A stretch of 64,000 nt of DNA from JBBDWJ01 sp963824095 (GTDB taxonomy: Bacteria > Acidobacteriota > Terriglobia > Bryobacterales > UBA6623): assembly GCA_963824095.1 (NCBI GenBank), contig CAWGNS010000010.1, positions 124,001-188,000 on the forward strand, in the 5' to 3' direction. The notes under the pieces are model-generated. The model searched no databases. It saw only the letters and a program-made list of their open reading frames with translations, and was not told the DNA's origin. Shown one piece after another: positions 16,469 through 24,931 of the stretch. Numbering within the stretch: the stretch's first letter is position 1; each line of letters opens with the position of its first letter. Both the position numbers and the translations under genes were made by a program.

Positions 16469-17683
16469 ATGTCGGATAATTCGTTGAATCGACGCGATCT
16501 TTTTCGGACCGCAAGCGCCGCGGGCGCCATGGCCCTGTCGGCATCGTCTTACGCGCAGGTGGCGGGCTCGAACGACCGCATTCGTCTGGGCGTGATCGGG
16601 TGCGGAACGCGCGGCATGAACGTGATGGGTGTGTTCCAGCGCAACAACTCCGTTCAAGTCGCGGCCGTGTGCGATATCTATGGCGCCCGCGTCGACGAAG
16701 CGCAGCAGAAGGCGCCGGGCGCGCGCGCCTACGCCGACCACCGCAAGCTGCTCGAGCAGCAGGACCTCAACGCGGTGCTGATCGCCACGCCCGATCACTG
16801 GCATGCGCTGATCGCCATCGATGCGGCCAACGCCGGCAAAGACATCTACGTCGAGAAGCCGCTAACGCTGAAGATCGAGGAAGGGCCCCAGATCGTCAAG
16901 GCCGTGCGCATCAACGAGCGGGTCTGCCAGGTCGGCATGCAGCAGCGCTCGGGTAAACACTACCTGCGGGCGAAAAGGGAATATTTCGACACCAAAAAGC
17001 TCGGCAAGATCACCTTGGCGCGCACCTGGTGGCACGGCAACAGCTTCCACCTGCGGCACCACCCGCCGGCCCTTGATACCAAGCCTTCGAACCTTGATTG
17101 GGCGCGCTATCTGGGCCCCATCAAGTGGCGCGACTACGACCCACAGCAGTACTACAATTTCCGCGCCTATCTCGATTTCGGCGGCGGGCAGGTCACCGAC
17201 CTGTTCACGCACTGGATCGACGTCGTGCATATGTTCATGGAGCAGGACAATCCGACCGCGGCGGTCGCCTCCGGTGGCGTTTACAACTACAAGGACGGCC
17301 GCACGGCGCCCGACACGATCTGTGTGTTGCTCGAGTATCCCGACGAGTGGACCGCCACATTCGAAGCGACGCTCGCGCCGGGCAAGCGGGGTGAGGCCGT
17401 GGAAATGGTCGGCACTGAAGGCAGCCTCTACATCGACCGCGGCGAATACCGCTATCTATCGGCCGAGCGCGGCGCGAAGGAACTGGTTGTCAAGGCCGAA
17501 AGCGATCTGGTCGAGGACCACGTCAACAACTTCGTCGAATGCGTCAAGTCGCGCCAGCGGCCCAACGGCGACGTCTACATCGGGCACCGCTCGGCGCAAG
17601 CATCCCACCTGGGCAACCTGGCGTATCTACAGAAGCGGCGGATCAAGTTCGATCCGGTCCGCGAAGAGCTGCTGCCGTTGTAG
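16469..17683 (+). CDS. Tat-exported Gfo/Idh/MocA-family oxidoreductase
   Basis: About 404 residues. An N-terminal Tat-like signal (LNRRDLFRTASAAGAMALSA) precedes the NAD(P)-binding Rossmann start RLGVIGCGTRGMNVMG. The family motif VEKPLTL (E-K-P) with upstream ATPDHWHAL is present, and the C-terminal alpha/beta domain contains GGGQVTDLFTHWIDVVHMF with the catalytic-region Asp/His. Members oxidise or reduce sugars and sugar derivatives, often with a tightly bound cofactor in the periplasmic forms abundant in Planctomycetes and Acidobacteria. The ATG at 16469 starts exactly at the signal. Substrate unknown. Confidence 0.9.
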   Translation: MSDNSLNRRDLFRTASAAGAMALSASSYAQVAGSNDRIRLGVIGCGTRGMNVMGVFQRNNSVQVAAVCDIYGARVDEAQQKAPGARAYADHRKLLEQQDLNAVLIATPDHWHALIAIDAANAGKDIYVEKPLTLKIEEGPQIVKAVRINERVCQVGMQQRSGKHYLRAKREYFDTKKLGKITLARTWWHGNSFHLRHHPPALDTKPSNLDWARYLGPIKWRDYDPQQYYNFRAYLDFGGGQVTDLFTHWIDVVHMFMEQDNPTAAVASGGVYNYKDGRTAPDTICVLLEYPDEWTATFEATLAPGKRGEAVEMVGTEGSLYIDRGEYRYLSAERGAKELVVKAESDLVEDHVNNFVECVKSRQRPNGDVYIGHRSAQASHLGNLAYLQKRRIKFDPVREELLPL

Positions 17684-17728
17684 GCGAGGGCCGGGTTCGA
17701 ACGCCTGGCGCTCGATCGGCGGGAATCA

Positions 17729-17920
17729 GACAACAGAGCCGCAGGCGTGAGGCGGCGGGCCGAGGCGGCACGGCTGCTTGGGAAATGCCCGCAAGGCATG
17801 GGGAAATCCTGCCCATAACCCGGCTTGCGCAATCGCTCTGGTCCGCTGCCTGTTCGTCCTTCTCACCCTCGGTTTTGTGCCGCTTCGGCCTGCCGGCTTA
17901 CGCCCGGCGGCTCCGTTTTC
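17729..17920. repeat. Paired inverted repeat unit (CAGAGCCGC family)
   Basis: GACAACAGAGCCGCAGGCGT (17729-17748) is partnered by GCTTACGCCCGGCGGCTCCG (about 17896-17915), the same family as at 16229 but more diverged. It occupies most of the gap 17684-17940 between the convergent oxidoreductase and hydrolase genes; no gene is seen there. Confidence 0.5.
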
Positions 17921-17940
17921 CAGGCTGCGGCTTGGTTGCT

Positions 17941-18645
17941 TTAGACGAAGGACGCTAACAGTTGTTGGACGAAGTTGAGCTCATCTTCGTTGATGGCGTG
18001 GCCCATTCCGGGGTAGATGCGCTGGGTCACTTGGGCTTGTAGGCCGTGAAGTACCTGGGCGCTCTCTTCGACGCGGGCGAGAGGAATGTGCGAATCGATG
18101 TCGCCGCAACCGAGAAAAGTGGGCGTGCCTCCGAGCGAGCCGCTATAGTTGCGCGATGTGCCGGGAGGGCCGATCAACCCGCCGCTGAGCGCGAGGATAG
18201 CTCCGTAGCGCCGCGCGTTGCGGGCCGCGTATTCGAGCGCCAGGCAGGCGCCTTGCGAGAAACCGGCCAGCAGGGTTTTCTCGGGTGGCAGGCCGTGTTT
18301 CGCGAGCTCGCCCGACAGATCCGCGATCATCCGCAAGGCCGACGACAGGCCTGGCTCGTTGTCCTCGAGGCGCGCGAGAAACGAATAGGGGTACCAGCTA
18401 TTGCCGGCGGCTTGGGGCGCCAGGTAGGCGAGCTCGGGCCGGTCGAATTGTTTGGCGAGGCTGAGGATGTTGGCTGCGGTGGCGCCGCGCCCGTGCAGCA
18501 GGATCATCGCCGCCGGCGCTTGATCGAGCGGCGCCCCGAAGGTCATCACCGGTCCACCCGGGTGAGGTCCACGCTGAGGTTCGTCCCCTGGGTGCGGCCC
18601 GCCGGGCGGCGGGGCTGGCGGATTTCCGAACGGTGGTTGCGCCAT
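17941..18645 (-). CDS. Phospholipase/carboxylesterase-like alpha/beta hydrolase
   Basis: A 234-residue Abhydrolase_2 protein. After a Pro/Gly-rich N-terminal stretch (about 1-32) comes the oxyanion motif AMILLHGRGATAANI, the nucleophile elbow LLAGFSQGACLALEYAA (Ser in GFSQG), an acid residue in FLGCGDIDSHIP and the catalytic His in GMGHAINEDEL. Enzymes of this family hydrolyse short acyl esters or lysophospholipids. Its start lies 3 bases after the end of the upstream dioxygenase frame, as in the common dioxygenase-hydrolase pairs (MhqO/MhqD type), suggesting a linked role in quinone or aromatic electrophile detoxification; this is inferred from context. Confidence 0.85.
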   Translation of the reverse strand: MAQPPFGNPPAPPPGGPHPGDEPQRGPHPGGPVMTFGAPLDQAPAAMILLHGRGATAANILSLAKQFDRPELAYLAPQAAGNSWYPYSFLARLEDNEPGLSSALRMIADLSGELAKHGLPPEKTLLAGFSQGACLALEYAARNARRYGAILALSGGLIGPPGTSRNYSGSLGGTPTFLGCGDIDSHIPLARVEESAQVLHGLQAQVTQRIYPGMGHAINEDELNFVQQLLASFV

Positions 18646-18648
18646 CGC

Positions 18649-19681
18649 TCAACCCTGCCTTGCCGCGGCGCTCTTGGGCAGTGAAACCGGGGGCAGCTTG
18701 CGCTCGATACGCTCGCGCTGCGATTCGAGCCAGGGCGGCAGCTTGAGGTGCGTGCCCAGTTCCTCAAACGATTCGTCGGCCTGAAACCCGGGCGGGTCGG
18801 TCGCGATTTCAAAAAGCACGCCGCCGGGTTCGCGGAAATAAATCGAGTGGAAGTACTGGCGGTCGAGCACGGGGGTAACGTTGAATCCGAGCGCGGCGAC
18901 GGCCTCGCGCCATTCGAGGTGCTGCTCGGTCGTCTTGCGCGCGAAAGGCCACGTGATGAACCGTTCCGGCGCCCATGCGGCCGCGCGGCGGCGGAGCGCT
19001 CTGGCGGCTCAGGTCGACGATGGCCGCGTGCTCGCCCGACGGCGAGCGGAAGCGCAGGCGGTCCGGCTCTTCGCCGGCAGCCTGATAGCCGAAGGTTTCG
19101 GTTAATAGCTTCGCGGTCGGTTCCCACTCGGCGAGGCACAGTGTTACGCCGTGAAAAGCGCGCAGGCGATGTTCGGCGGGGACCGCAGCGTAGTCCCAAT
19201 CCTTGGCGGCCTCGGCATCGAGGATGGCCGCATCGGTTACGGCGGAGGGGCCCGGCGCGGCGCTCTCGGCGGCAACGAGTTCGACGACCAGACCATGCGG
19301 GTCGCGCAGCGTGAGAACCTGTTCGCCGAAGCGCGGCTTGGGCGCATCGAAGTCGTCGTGCCCCTCGGCGAGCCGCTCCAGCCAGTAGTCGAGCGAGGCG
19401 GCCGGAATCGAAAACGCGATGGCCGAAGCCATGCCAGCGCCGGCGCGGCCGGGATAGGCGTCGGGCCAGGGAAAGAAGGTCAAAATCGAGCCGGGCGTGC
19501 CGTCGGCGTCGCCGAAATAGAAATGGTAGGTGCCCGGATCGTCGAAGTTGACGGTCTTTTTGACCAGCCGCAAGCCCAGAATCCGGGTGTAAAAGTCGAG
19601 GTTTACCTGCGGGTCGGCGGCGATCGCTGTGACGTGATGGATTCCCCGGATGAGACGGGAACGGCTGGCTTCAGACGGCAT
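18649..19681 (-). pseudogene. Ring-cleaving (MhqO/LinE-like) dioxygenase broken by a frameshift
   Basis: The first frame (from 19681) shows two vicinal-oxygen-chelate modules: IRGIHHVTAIAADPQVNLDF with the first metal His, then GAGTVHHVAFRAQDD with the second His. At about 18940 the frame is lost, and the family sequence continues in another frame: TEQHLEWREAVAALGFNV, then LDRQYFHSIYFREPGGVLFE with the metal Glu in VLFEIATDP, to a stop at 18649. One base too many (or two too few) in CAAGACGACCGAG explains it. The whole would be about 340 residues, normal for the family. It precedes the hydrolase gene by 3 bases. It may be a true lesion or a sequencing error. Confidence 0.8.
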
Positions 19682-19957
19682 CTCCTTTTCTTAACACATC
19701 TGCCGCCGCGTACCGGGTTCGGAGTCTTACCTATTCGCGCGGTCCGTGTCACACTAACCCTTGGTGTTGCGATCGTGGCCTGCTGATCCTTTCCGTGGGG
19801 GCGGTATTGTTGGCCGGTCGCGAGACGTCGACCGCAGGTCGACCCGGCCGGCCGGAGGCCTGCGCCGCCATTGCGCGGACCAGGCTAAGGTGTGGGCCTG
19901 ATCAGGCGCGGGCTGGCCGGGACAATTTCGCGAGGGTTCCCTGATTTTGGAAAAGCT

Positions 19958-20395
19958 ATGGACGAATTTTTGAAAGCTGCCATCGAGGAAGCAAAACAAG
20001 GGCTGGCCGAGGGCGGCATTCCCATCGGATCGGTGCTGGTGATCGATGGGCGGATCGCCGGCCGCGGGCACAATCAACGAGTTCAGAAAGGCAGCGCGGT
20101 GTTGCACGCGGAAATGGATTGTCTGGAAAATGCCGGGCGCCGGAAGGCCGCGGAATACCGCCGCGCCACTCTGTACTCGACGTTGTCCCCCTGTGATATG
20201 TGTAGCGGCACGGTGCTGCTCTATGGCATCCCCAAGGTTGTGGTGGGCGAGAACCGCACGTTTCGCGGACCCGAAGACTACGTGCGGTCGCGCGGCGTCG
20301 AGATCGTGATTGCGGATAGCGAGGAATGCCGGGAACTGATGGAGCGATTCCTTCGCGAGAGGCCGGAGCTTTGGAACGAGGACATCGGCGAATAG
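19958..20395 (+). CDS. Cytosine deaminase, FCY1-like (CDA superfamily)
   Basis: A 145-residue zinc deaminase. The motifs LHAEMDCLENAGR (H-A-E: zinc His and catalytic Glu) and STLSPCDMCSGTVLLYGIPK (P-C-x-x-C zinc cysteines) are present. Resemblance to yeast cytosine deaminase Fcy1 is strong over the whole length: GGIPIGSVL, GRGHNQRVQKGS, VVVGENRTF and the ending ERPELWNEDIGE. It would convert cytosine to uracil for pyrimidine salvage. Bacterial cytosine deaminases are usually of the unrelated CodA amidohydrolase type. ATG 19958 is chosen because MDEFLKAAIEEAKQGLAEGG matches the family start; the 22 codons upstream do not. Confidence 0.9.
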   Translation: MDEFLKAAIEEAKQGLAEGGIPIGSVLVIDGRIAGRGHNQRVQKGSAVLHAEMDCLENAGRRKAAEYRRATLYSTLSPCDMCSGTVLLYGIPKVVVGENRTFRGPEDYVRSRGVEIVIADSEECRELMERFLRERPELWNEDIGE

Positions 20396-20470
20396 GCTTC
20401 GTAAAGGGGCTTTCCGCCGGACGTGTTTGGGGGGGACGCGCCGCGCCACGAAAATTTGGATTGTTCCGGG

Positions 20471-20498
20471 CGGAACAGGCAGGATTGCCTGTTCTACT
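20471..20498. repeat. Small palindrome GAACAGGCA/TGCCTGTTC
   Basis: GAACAGGCA-GGAT-TGCCTGTTC forms a nine-base stem and lies between the convergent 3' ends of the deaminase and the CpaE-like gene, so it may help terminate both. A sister copy (GGACAGGCA-GGAT-TGCCTGTCC) occurs at about 25688-25709. Confidence 0.55.
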
Positions 20499-20501
20499 CC
20501 A

Positions 20502-21707
20502 TCAGCCGAACGATAGCATGCTGCGCCAGCGGCTGCGGGTGTTCGGCTTATCCGCCGTTTCGGCGGGAAGGCCCATAATGCTGCGCGCCAACGCTCCGAT
20601 CTGACGGCCGACAGGCGAGTCGGGCCGCACCAGCCCGCCTTTCATGTAGGCCTCGTTGAAGGTGTCGTAGTCGTTTTTGATGGCGGCCGATACGGGCACG
20701 CCGACGACCTCTTCGACGTCCTGGGCCTTGAGGCTCTTTTTGCCTCCGATTCGATTGAGCACCAGCCGGATATTTTCGGCGGCCAGGCCCAGATCGAGCA
20801 ACTCACCAACACGCCGCTTCGCCAGATGCAGCGACATGACCTCGGGCGTACTCACCAGATAGACCGCATCGGCCGAAGTCAGCAGGTCGCGGCACGACGA
20901 GTACAGCGCCGTCGGCAGATCGACCAGCACGTAAGGGTAGGCGCGAGTGGCGGCGGTGAACAGCGAGGAGATCTGCTCCATGGCGTCGGGGGCGATCTCG
21001 ACGCCCGACGGCGGGGCGGGCAGCACGTCCATACCCTTCCAATTACTGGTCAGGTTCTTCCATAATTCATCGATGATTTCGGACTTGGCGGCGGCGTCGG
21101 CGAGGGTGTATTCAGGCTTGAGTCGGAGCCGGAAAGCGACCGTTCCGGCGTGAAAATCGAAATCGACCAGCAGCGGTTTGCGCGGCGGGTGGCCGGCTTT
21201 CTTGGCTTGCTTCGCCAACTCGCGCCGAATGGCGTCGGCGACATGCAGCGCCACGGTTGAGGCGCCGTTGCCTCCCTGCGCGGGCATGAAGCACAGCAGT
21301 TGTCCGGCGGGCGAAGCGGCGCGGCCCTTGCTTTGCCGCTGGAAGCGGTTGACCAGATGCTGCATGTCGAAGGGCGGCGCCAGAAATTCCGACGCCCCGG
21401 CGCGCATGGCGCCGAGAATTGTTTCGGTCTCGGCGGTGGTGTCGGCGGCGACCAGCAGGACGTCGGGATGCGTCGTCGAGAAGTCTTCGATGAGGCGGGT
21501 GGCCCGGGCGGTTTCGGTCATGCCGATGATCACGGCGACGATCGGCGCCTCGCTCGAGCTGACCTGGCGACGAAGTTGCGCGGCGGTCGGATAGCTCCGG
21601 AACAGCAGCCACTCGCCGCGAATGCCGCCGTCGCGCAGCGCCCCCGATAGCAGGCCGGCCAGTTCCGGATCGCTGGAAACGATCACGAATTTTCCCGCCG
21701 TCGGCAT
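20502..21707 (-). CDS. CpaE/TadZ-like pilus-localisation ATPase homologue
   Basis: A 401-residue protein with an N-terminal receiver-like domain (KFVIVSSDPELAGLLSGAL, VLLVAADTTAETETILGAMR; no clear phospho-acceptor Asp) and a C-terminal ParA/MinD-like domain (FMPAQGGNGASTVALHVADA, KPLLVDFDFHAGTVAFRL, YVLVDLPTAL). This is the architecture of CpaE/TadZ, which position type IV pilus (Tad) machinery. The deviant Walker A reads GGNGAST, lacking both lysines of KGGxGKST, as in some TadZ proteins with weak or no ATPase. No other tad genes are adjacent; the window's other pilus/secretion genes lie about 12 kb away. Confidence 0.8.
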   Translation of the reverse strand: MPTAGKFVIVSSDPELAGLLSGALRDGGIRGEWLLFRSYPTAAQLRRQVSSSEAPIVAVIIGMTETARATRLIEDFSTTHPDVLLVAADTTAETETILGAMRAGASEFLAPPFDMQHLVNRFQRQSKGRAASPAGQLLCFMPAQGGNGASTVALHVADAIRRELAKQAKKAGHPPRKPLLVDFDFHAGTVAFRLRLKPEYTLADAAAKSEIIDELWKNLTSNWKGMDVLPAPPSGVEIAPDAMEQISSLFTAATRAYPYVLVDLPTALYSSCRDLLTSADAVYLVSTPEVMSLHLAKRRVGELLDLGLAAENIRLVLNRIGGKKSLKAQDVEEVVGVPVSAAIKNDYDTFNEAYMKGGLVRPDSPVGRQIGALARSIMGLPAETADKPNTRSRWRSMLSFG

Positions 21708-21919
21708 ATGCGTTCAATCCTTGCGCACGGGGAGCGTTTCGTTGCCAATGAGGAGAGAAATACCGGACCGCGGGTGCCTGTGGCTCGTTGGTCCGCTCCG
21801 CTGGATGACGCCCCGAATACTTAGAATTCCATGGTAGCATTGCCGCTCAGCGACGGTTTCTGGGTGGCGGCGCTGCGGGGTGGTGGTGATGGGCGGGCGT
21901 TGGGCGGCTTGGGTGGAAT

Positions 21920-22050
21920 GCCGCAGGTCTGCGAAATGCACCCAGCCCTGCGCTACGCGTTGGCGATGCCCATTGTTGGGCTTGCGCGCTGATGTTGGGC
22001 GGTTGGCGTGGGGTGGGGTCTTGGGCAGGCCGGAGGCCTGCCCCACTGGT
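21920..22050. repeat. Two dispersed palindromic repeats
   Basis: Positions 21920-21959 hold a GCCGCAGGTCTG...CCAGCCCTGCGCTACG element, also seen inverted or direct at 33831, 43198, 43377, 45553 and 45641. Positions 22021-22050 hold a GGGCAGGCCGGAGGCCTGCC element followed by CCACTGG, also at 25622, 33990, 43517 and 45719. They fill the gap 21708-22085; no gene is seen there. Confidence 0.65.
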
Positions 22051-22085
22051 GCGGATACTCGAGGTAACGGTGCGCGGTGCGCGGG

Positions 22086-23162
22086 TCAGGCGATGTGCGC
22101 ACCCTGCGTTTCCACGTAGACGGCGTAGAGCGATTGGCTGCCGGCCATGAACAGGCGGTTGCGCTTGTGGCCGCCGAAGCAGAGGTTGGCGCACATTTCG
22201 GGCAGCTTGATCAGGCCGATGCGCGCGCCTTCGGGCGAGAAAATCTGCACGCCGTCGTAGCCGGGGCCGACCCATCCCGAGCCCACCCAGACGTTGCCGT
22301 CGACGTCGGCGCGGATACCGTCGGCGAGGCCCGCGCCCACGCCTTCCCAGTTCATCGAGATGTATTGGCGGCCATTGCGCAGCGTCTTGGCGTCGACGAC
22401 ATCCCACACCTTGATGATGCGCGGCGCGTCGGGGTAGTGCGTCGCGCCGGTGTCGGCGATGTAGAGCATCTTGTAGTCGGGCGAGAAGCACAGGCCGTTG
22501 GGCTTGTATAGCTCGTCGGTCACCATTTGCATCTCGCCGCTTTTTCCGTCGATGCGGTAGACGGCCTCTTTGATCTCGAGCGGACCCTTGTTGCCTTCGT
22601 AGCGCATCAGGCTGCCATAGCCCGGGTCGGTGAACCAGGTATCGCCGTTGGGATGCACGACGACGTCGTTGGGCGCGTTGAGCGGTTTGCCCTGCCACTT
22701 GTCGGCGAGAACCGTCACCGAGCCGTCGTGCTCGTAGCGCACGACGCGGCGGTTGCCGTGCTCGCAGGAGATCTGGCGGCCCTGATAGTCGAACGTGTTG
22801 CCGTTGCTGTTGCCGGCGGGCTGCCGGAATACGCTGACGTGGCCGTCTTCCTCGAGCCAGCGGAATTGCCGGTCGTTGGGGATGTCGCTCCACAACAGGT
22901 AGCGGCCCTCGCCGCACCAGGCCGGGCCCTCGGCCCACAACGAACCCGTGTGAAGCCGCTGAATCGCCGTGTTACCGATCTTGTATTTGGCAAAGCTCGG
23001 ATCGAGCACCACGATGTCGGGGTCGGGGTAGCGGATCGGGTTCTTGCCGCTCCAGTCGCGCTCCTGGGCGCCGGCCGTGGCGGCCGCGAAGGCGGCGCCG
23101 GCGGCGGCGGTCAGAAAGTGACGGCGGTCGAGCGACGGGGCGGTGCCGTTAGTTGATTTCAT
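22086..23162 (-). CDS. Exported SMP-30/gluconolactonase-like protein
   Basis: About 358 residues with a Tat-type signal (LDRRHFLTAAAGAAFAAATA). The beta-propeller of the SMP-30/gluconolaconase/LRE family follows: LWAEGPAWCGEGRYLLWSDI (the metal Glu in the EGP motif), NAPNDVVVHPNGDTWFTDPG (the N-D metal ligands) and GLADGIRADVDGNVWVGSGW (the D-G loop). Such enzymes hydrolyse sugar lactones with Ca or Zn; a structural role is possible. AGGAG precedes the ATG at 23162 by seven bases. It probably works with the exported sugar oxidoreductases typical of this group, such as the gene at 16469, but there is no operon link. Confidence 0.88.
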   Translation of the reverse strand: MKSTNGTAPSLDRRHFLTAAAGAAFAAATAGAQERDWSGKNPIRYPDPDIVVLDPSFAKYKIGNTAIQRLHTGSLWAEGPAWCGEGRYLLWSDIPNDRQFRWLEEDGHVSVFRQPAGNSNGNTFDYQGRQISCEHGNRRVVRYEHDGSVTVLADKWQGKPLNAPNDVVVHPNGDTWFTDPGYGSLMRYEGNKGPLEIKEAVYRIDGKSGEMQMVTDELYKPNGLCFSPDYKMLYIADTGATHYPDAPRIIKVWDVVDAKTLRNGRQYISMNWEGVGAGLADGIRADVDGNVWVGSGWVGPGYDGVQIFSPEGARIGLIKLPEMCANLCFGGHKRNRLFMAGSQSLYAVYVETQGAHIA

Positions 23163-23351
23163 CGGGGGCTCCTCGGTTCGAGAGTATATCAACAAACGGC
23201 GTTGGCAATGCCAGTTGGCGCGGTATTTTGGATGGAAATGGGAGTGGTGGTGCGGGAATGCGAGCGGTCCGAGAATCTTAGCCGCGCGCATCAGAAAGCG
23301 GTAGCCGCGACCCGGCGCACTTTCAGGGGATCCACCGCGGCTGCCCGAGTC

Positions 23352-23473
23352 GCCACTCAGAGCCGCAAGCGTAAGCTTGCGCGCGGCGGCCGGGCCTGAT
23401 GAAGCGCGTTGCAGTCGGCGATGGTAACCGGGCGAGCCCACAGCGCGGGCTCACGCCCGCGGCTCTGAGTGGC
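23352..23473. repeat. MITE-like unit, inverted GCCACTCAGAGCCGC ends
   Basis: A 15-base GCCACTCAGAGCCGC (23352-23366) is exactly inverted as GCGGCTCTGAGTGGC (23459-23473), enclosing about 92 bases with inner stems (GTAAGCTTGCGC). The same unit, 175 bases long, stands at 27000-27174. No gene is seen in the gap 23163-23644. Confidence 0.7.
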
Positions 23474-23644
23474 GATTCGGACTGGGTTCGAGTGGAAACG
23501 CGATTGAACCGCGGATGGAATCGCGCCATGTTTCGAGCCATTTGGTGGCTGCCCTCCACGAGAAACGATATCCCCCAACCGGGGGATACCGATTCCTACC
23601 TTTGCAGGATGTGCGATGGCAGGCGCCGCCCGTAGACTTGAGGC

Positions 23645-24931
23645 ATGAAAAGCGGACAAAACCCCGATGCGATCGACCCGCGACTTGTTTATCGAGCCTA
23701 CTCCGCGTTTACCGGGCTAGTCGGCCTGGCTCTGTTTGGCTGGGGTCCCTTGTGGTTTGGCTCAGACCTTCCCGGGCTGCCCTGGGGCAAGGCGTCGATC
23801 ATTCGGGTGCTGGGCTCGATTCTGATGGCGATTGCCTGTTTTACGGCCCCGCTGGCGGATTTGTCTCCCCTGCAGCGACGCCGGGGGCTGCTTTGGCTTG
23901 CGGCCGGCTACTCCGTCATCTTTCTCGCGGTGGTCTCGCAGGCGCAGGCGATCTGGGGCTGGGGGCTTGCCGACCCGGTGGCCGCACTGCTATTGAGCCT
24001 GGTACTGGTTCCTCTGGTCTTGTATACCGAGGCGGCCGGCAAAGACAGTGCTCATGTGATCAGCCTGTTTGGCGAGCGGGGACGGTCCACGGAGCATGTG
24101 CGCACTCGATATGAGCAGCAGATCCGCCAGGCCGCCAGCCAGGAAGAGCGCAACCGCCTGGCGCGGGACCTGCACGATTCCATCAAGCAGCAGATTTTTG
24201 TGATCCAAACGGCAGCGGCAACCGTGCAAGCTCGCCTTGTGGAGGATCGCGACGGCGCTCGCCTGGCGCTCGACCAGGTCCGGCGTTCGGCCCGCGAAGC
24301 GATGACCGAAATGGAAGTGATGCTCGACCAGCTCCGCGCCGCTCCGCTGGAGAACAACGGACTCGTGGAGGCTCTCAAAAAGCAGTGCGAGGCGCTCGAA
24401 TTCCGCAGCGGCGCGCAGGTTGCATTTCACCTCGGCAATCTGCCGCCGAACGAGTCCCTGGCCCCCGGCGCTCACCAGGCGGTATTTCGTGTGGCTCAGG
24501 AAGCGCTGGCAAACATCGGGCGTCACGCCCGCGCCAGCCATGTTAGGGTCGATCTGGGCACCACCGATGGCAACGTCCGCCTCGCGATCGAAGATGACGG
24601 CTCGGGATTTGACCCGAACCAGGGCTCCCGTGGAATGGGAATCGCCAACATGCGCGCCCGCGCCGACGAGTTGGGTGGCACGTTCGAGTTGCTGGCCCGG
24701 CCTGGCGGGGGGACGTCGGTGAGCCTTTCTGTTCCCTACGTTGTCTCGATGCCCTCGCAATACCGCGCATCGATGGTTGCCCACGGCACAGCGCTACTTG
24801 CGATCTTGGCGTACGGCATGTGGAGGTGGGCGCCGTTTCTGCTGCCTTTTGGCATCTGGGTTGGCATCAGCTTTGTGCGCGCTACGGCTGCCTACCTGCA
24901 GGCTCGACGCCAACCCGAGACTACCCGATGA
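23645..24931 (+). CDS. NarL-type sensor histidine kinase (HisKA_3)
   Basis: A 428-residue membrane kinase. About four N-terminal hydrophobic segments (residues 20-140) are followed by the dimerisation/phospho-acceptor motif ERNRLARDLHDSIKQQIF (His in DLHDS), and an ATPase domain with N-box VAQEALANIGRHARA, D-box IEDDGSGFDP and G-box SRGMGIANMRARADELGG. Unusually, two further hydrophobic segments follow the ATPase domain (about 375-415). No sensor domain is recognisable, so the membrane part itself may sense. It overlaps the next gene by four bases (ATGA) and forms a two-component system with it. Confidence 0.9.
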   Translation: MKSGQNPDAIDPRLVYRAYSAFTGLVGLALFGWGPLWFGSDLPGLPWGKASIIRVLGSILMAIACFTAPLADLSPLQRRRGLLWLAAGYSVIFLAVVSQAQAIWGWGLADPVAALLLSLVLVPLVLYTEAAGKDSAHVISLFGERGRSTEHVRTRYEQQIRQAASQEERNRLARDLHDSIKQQIFVIQTAAATVQARLVEDRDGARLALDQVRRSAREAMTEMEVMLDQLRAAPLENNGLVEALKKQCEALEFRSGAQVAFHLGNLPPNESLAPGAHQAVFRVAQEALANIGRHARASHVRVDLGTTDGNVRLAIEDDGSGFDPNQGSRGMGIANMRARADELGGTFELLARPGGGTSVSLSVPYVVSMPSQYRASMVAHGTALLAILAYGMWRWAPFLLPFGIWVGISFVRATAAYLQARRQPETTR

